A DNA stretch of 64,000 nucleotides from NCBI RefSeq assembly GCF_001678475.1, contig NZ_JTJR01000010.1, positions 1 through 64,000 of the forward strand, written 5' to 3'. Positions 61,154-64,000 of this stretch are shown here, one piece after another (the first letter of the stretch is position 1; every line of letters begins with the position of its first letter). Below the pieces are notes generated by a model, which made no database searches, was not told where the DNA came from, and saw nothing but the letters and a program-made list of their open reading frames with translations. Origin of the DNA: Gallibacterium genomosp. 3. Its GTDB lineage: Bacteria; Pseudomonadota; Gammaproteobacteria; Enterobacterales; Pasteurellaceae. Both the position numbers and the translations under genes were made by a program.

Positions 61154-61335
61154 ACCATCCTGAGGTGTTCGACAATGGGTTACGTCCCTGAGCCGATACT
61201 GATATATATTAGAGTTGGTTATCTACAATCGGTGAGCATGCTTGATTTATCAAGAAGCCTAATGAATGTAAAACTGACTCCCTTGAACCGTAGGGTTCAA
61301 GGACCGACCACCCGTATCGGCACCTCGGGTCCTAA
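61154..61335 (+). ncRNA. ssrS: 6S RNA (ssrS)
   Basis: The segment between zapA and fau has the 6S landmarks: 5' CCTGAGGTGTTCG pairing with 3' CGGCACCTCGGG, the CCCTGAGCCGATACT block, GGTGAGCATGCTTG with AGAAGCCTAATG, and the hairpin CCTTGAACC / GGTTCAAGG. 6S RNA mimics an open promoter and sequesters sigma-70 RNA polymerase in stationary phase. TACTAT at 61145 is a likely -10 box. Ends are approximate. Processing partner fau (ygfA) follows directly, as in many gamma-proteobacteria. Confidence 0.92.
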
Positions 61336-61351
61336 TAAGAGATAATACTCT

Positions 61352-61969
61352 ATGTCGATTATTTCCAGCCAATCTTCTTCTACTTTTCCTATTATTTCTT
61401 CAACTGATAAAGCTAACCAACGGCAACAATTACGGAAATTTATTCGTCAACAAAGATCTGCTCTTTCTGAACAGCAGCAACAAGATGCAGAGAAAAAGAT
61501 AGTACAAGCTGTTCTCGACTTTTTACAGCCTCGTGCAGTAAAACATATTGCGTTATATCTTTCGTTCGATGGGGAAATTTCAACTAAACTTCTCATTCAG
61601 CAACTTTGGGAAAAGGGTTATCATCTTTATCTTCCTGTATTGCATCCATTTAGTCCTGGCAATCTACTTTTTCTTGCTTATACACCTGATACACCGTTAC
61701 GGAAAAATAAATTCGCCATTGATGAACCTATTTTAGATGTAACCAAAGTATTACCTGCTGATCAGTTAGATATTATTTTTACACCCTTAGTCGCATTTGA
61801 TCAGTATAAAAATCGCCTTGGTATGGGCGGTGGCTTTTATGACCGTACGTTAGAAAATTGGCAACAAAAAAATTTCCTTCCTGTTGGGCTTGCACATTGT
61901 TGCCAACACGTGCCAGAAATTCCTGCTGAAATTTGGGATATTCCTTTATTTGAGATTTTGGCGGTGTAA
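61352..61969 (+). CDS. fau: 5-Formyltetrahydrofolate cyclo-ligase Fau (YgfA)
   Basis: A 205-residue enzyme converting 5-formyl-THF to methenyl-THF with ATP. It has RKFIRQQRSALSE near the amino end, LYLSFDGEISTKLLIQQL, and the ATP/substrate loop FDQYKNRLGMGGGFYDRTLEN. It is co-transcribed with ssrS in E. coli, and the 17-base gap here suggests the same. Confidence 0.92.
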   Translation: MSIISSQSSSTFPIISSTDKANQRQQLRKFIRQQRSALSEQQQQDAEKKIVQAVLDFLQPRAVKHIALYLSFDGEISTKLLIQQLWEKGYHLYLPVLHPFSPGNLLFLAYTPDTPLRKNKFAIDEPILDVTKVLPADQLDIIFTPLVAFDQYKNRLGMGGGFYDRTLENWQQKNFLPVGLAHCCQHVPEIPAEIWDIPLFEILAV

Positions 61970-61997
61970 TAAAATAAGTAATTTAGTAGAAATGATA

Positions 61998-62021
61998 AGG
62001 CTATACCCTAAAGTATAGCCT
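61998..62021. terminator. Bidirectional terminator between fau and rne
   Basis: Perfect inverted repeat AGGCTATAC / GTATAGCCT with a 6-base loop followed by CTTTTATG on the plus strand. It lies between the convergent ends of fau and rne. Confidence 0.85.
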
Positions 62022-62039
62022 CTTTTATGATATGAATAT

Positions 62040-64000
62040 TTATTCTGCTTTCGCTTGCGTTGGTTCAACTGTCGCACGATCAATCGCTGTATGATACCCC
62101 GCAGCGCCTTTGCCTCTAAAGGTATAGCGAGATCCTTTCCATTCAACAATATTCAACGCCATTGGTGTTAATTCACCTGCTTCCGCTAACGTCATATCTG
62201 CTTTGATATGTTCCACTACGGAGAAAGTGCCTAAACGTCCATTAAATTGATATGTCGATTGATACGGCTCAATCACTTTTTCTACCACAACCTCTGCCTC
62301 AACTGGGACAACTTGTTGTTCCACTACTTCGATCACAGTTTCAGTCACAGTGGTATTTTCGATACCTGCCGTTTCAACTTCTGGTTGTGTTTGTTCAGCT
62401 GTTTGAGCTAACAACGCTTGGTTTAAGCTACTATTCGGTTTAGATTTCGCTTCTTTACCGTTTGCTGCCATAGTTAATACTGGCTCTAACGGACGTGGAT
62501 TCGCATCTTGACTCATTACCGCAGAAGTTACTGGAATTAAGGTTTCATTCGTATCTTGTTTTTGTTGTTCTAACATCTCATCAACAGATACAAAATTACT
62601 GTTCTTTTCCTTTTCCACTCTATTCACAAATGGCAGACAAATCTTACCACTTGCCAATTCTAGTGACGCTACTGCCATAAATAATGGCATTGGTGAAACA
62701 ACCTCTTGTGAGTGACGACGTCTGCGATTATTCATCCGTAAATGACGCGGTAAACGACGTGAACGTCCTTCTTTTGGTTGTTTCTCTGATACAGGGGTTT
62801 CTTCTGTATCATGTGCTGTCACTACGGCTTCTGCATTCGCTTTTTCTGCTGAATTATCAGCAGATGTAACCTCTGATTTATCTTCAACCACTAATGCAGG
62901 AACAGGCGCTTTTTTCTCTTCAACAGCTACCGCCACTTCATTAGTCACTTCAGGAAGTGTTGCTGCTGCAATATCTTCACTCGTTGTTTTTTCAGCATCT
63001 GGTGTTGCTTCTAAACGCACTTTCTTACGTAAATCACGACGTTGGCGACGAGAGGCAACCTGTTGTTCTTTGCTATTTTCTTCATCATTTTTACGTGATG
63101 AAGCCACATTCAACTCATTAATTTCCTCAATAGCAGCCTTACGATTAGCCCGTTTAGTACGTTTTGCATTGTCCTCTTTATCAACACTAGCAACATTCTC
63201 TTTACGACGAGAATCTTCATTGCTACGTCTATCACGTTGGCGTTGATTCTCTTTATTATCACGACGAGAACGTTGTTTATTGTTATTACGCGAGTTATTA
63301 CGTTTATTTTTCTCTTCGCTCTGTTCTTCAGCAAATAAGCCTTTAATCTTTTGCCAAATACGACCAAACAGAGAAACTTTTTCCTCTTCTTTGCGTTTCA
63401 CTACTGGCGCTGGTGCCGGGATAGTAATTTCTACTGCTGCCACCTCTGGTTGCGCTGGTGTTGCTGTCGCTGTTGGTTCGATAGTACGGCTAATTAAAGA
63501 CTCTTCGCCATCAAATTCATCTTGTAAATCGTGCAACTTACTTAAGTTGTAACTTAACGTATGATTATCCTCCCCATCACGTAAACGGAATACGGAGAAA
63601 TGTGGTGTTTCCATTTGTTCATGCGGAACTACAATCACCTGCACATTATGGCGTTTTTCAATTTCAGTGATAGCGCGACGTTTCTCATTCAATAAGTATG
63701 TCGCAATCTTCACTGGTACAATAGTATGTACTTGTTTGGTGTTCTCTTTTAATGCCTCTTCTTCTAATAGACGAAGGATAGAAAGCGAGAGTGATTCATT
63801 ATCACGAACCTTACCTGTTCCCTGACAACGTGGACAGATATGATGTGTTGATTCATTTAATGATGGACTCAAACGCTGACGTGACATTTCAAGAAGTCCA
63901 AAGCGCGAAATACGGCTAATTTGGATTCGAGCACGATCTTGGCGAACAGCATCACGAATTCGATTTTCGACTTCACGCTGATGACGTGCTGGGGTCATAT
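62040..64000 (-). CDS. rne: Ribonuclease E, carboxyl-terminal part (gene continues beyond the window)
   Basis: The frame is open to the right edge; the visible part starts inside the catalytic half at MTPARHQREVENRIRDAVRQ. It contains RISRFGLLEMSRQRLSPSL, the zinc-link CPRCQGTGKVRDNESLSLSILR and VKIATYLLNEKRRAITEIE, all typical of RNase E. After about residue 180 of this part comes the disordered scaffold half: arginine/asparagine-rich RNA-binding stretches (QRSRRDNKENQRQRDRR), acidic/alanine-rich spacers and a carboxyl-terminal segment YQFNGRLGTFSVVEH. It starts mRNA decay and processes rRNA; RppH at 14 kb prepares substrates for it. Confidence 0.93.
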   Translation of the reverse strand, partial: MTPARHQREVENRIRDAVRQDRARIQISRISRFGLLEMSRQRLSPSLNESTHHICPRCQGTGKVRDNESLSLSILRLLEEEALKENTKQVHTIVPVKIATYLLNEKRRAITEIEKRHNVQVIVVPHEQMETPHFSVFRLRDGEDNHTLSYNLSKLHDLQDEFDGEESLISRTIEPTATATPAQPEVAAVEITIPAPAPVVKRKEEEKVSLFGRIWQKIKGLFAEEQSEEKNKRNNSRNNNKQRSRRDNKENQRQRDRRSNEDSRRKENVASVDKEDNAKRTKRANRKAAIEEINELNVASSRKNDEENSKEQQVASRRQRRDLRKKVRLEATPDAEKTTSEDIAAATLPEVTNEVAVAVEEKKAPVPALVVEDKSEVTSADNSAEKANAEAVVTAHDTEETPVSEKQPKEGRSRRLPRHLRMNNRRRRHSQEVVSPMPLFMAVASLELASGKICLPFVNRVEKEKNSNFVSVDEMLEQQKQDTNETLIPVTSAVMSQDANPRPLEPVLTMAANGKEAKSKPNSSLNQALLAQTAEQTQPEVETAGIENTTVTETVIEVVEQQVVPVEAEVVVEKVIEPYQSTYQFNGRLGTFSVVEHIKADMTLAEAGELTPMALNIVEWKGSRYTFRGKGAAGYHTAIDRATVEPTQAKAE

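Noticed and set aside
61142-61345. 67-codon plus-strand frame over the 6S RNA
   Set aside because: It coincides with the 6S RNA, whose paired ends and conserved blocks explain the sequence; no ribosome-binding site.

Overview
The window is AT-rich gamma-proteobacterial chromosome, most likely from the family Pasteurellaceae. The main reasons are the gene order rppH - TauE/SafE permease - lgt - thyA, the long Haemophilus-type ThyA (283 residues), the Haemophilus-like PepP amino end on a GTG start, and the blocks rnfABCDGE-nth, fruBKA and pepP-ubiH-ubiI next to ygfB/zapA/ssrS/fau. The genus cannot be fixed from sequence alone. A Gallibacterium-like organism is possible, but canonical Pasteurellaceae DNA-uptake signals look absent.

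Layout. 1-3.8 kb (minus strand): peptide-binding protein dppA, an MdtD-like MFS exporter and mobB. 4.0-10.8 kb (minus): a complete cytochrome c maturation operon, ccmABCDEFGHI. 11.1-14.2 kb (minus): rppH, a TSUP permease, lgt, thyA. 14.4-23.1 kb (plus): sanA, the six-gene Rnf electron-transport operon with nth, and a neurotransmitter:sodium-symporter-type transporter. 23.1-23.75 kb is a gene-poor scar with a large stem-loop repeat and a decayed membrane-protein fragment. 23.75-27.4 kb: ychF and pth (minus), ybaN (plus) behind a long perfect palindrome, and a C4-dicarboxylate transporter (minus) with an FNR-like box. 27.8-31.6 kb: the fructose PTS operon fruBKA, whose fruA carries an in-frame stop. 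31.6-42.96 kb: tgt-queA, menC, birA, ratA-ratB, roxA, xseA, xylR and asnB. 43.2-47.7 kb: a small zinc-ribbon membrane protein, then yahK/LysR and azoR-doxX/LysR, two divergent oxidoreductase-regulator units. 48.1-51.9 kb: groES-groEL with a sigma-32 promoter, and aspA with a CRP-type promoter. 52-64 kb: polA, a frameshifted udp, asnC, ubiI-ubiH-pepP-ygfB, zapA, 6S RNA, fau and the 3' part of rne.

How the genes fit together. Respiration and anaerobic metabolism dominate: Ccm makes c-type cytochromes, Rnf is a membrane ferredoxin/NADH electron-transfer complex, UbiH/UbiI make ubiquinone, MenC makes menaquinone, and AspA with the Dcu transporter supplies fumarate for anaerobic respiration. CRP-like and FNR-like sites at those two promoters agree with this.

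No prophage, insertion sequence, CRISPR array, tRNA or rRNA gene was recognised, and no clearly new multi-gene system was found. The unusual content is a family of hairpin-bounded intergenic repeats lying between convergent genes and abutting TAG stop codons (with G11 and G12 tracts), a second stem-loop repeat family, three broken genes (fruA, udp, a YczE-like remnant), a perfect 16-bp inverted repeat against the ybaN start, 135-bp tandem repeats inside rnfC, and a transporter apparently lacking part of the Na1 site.
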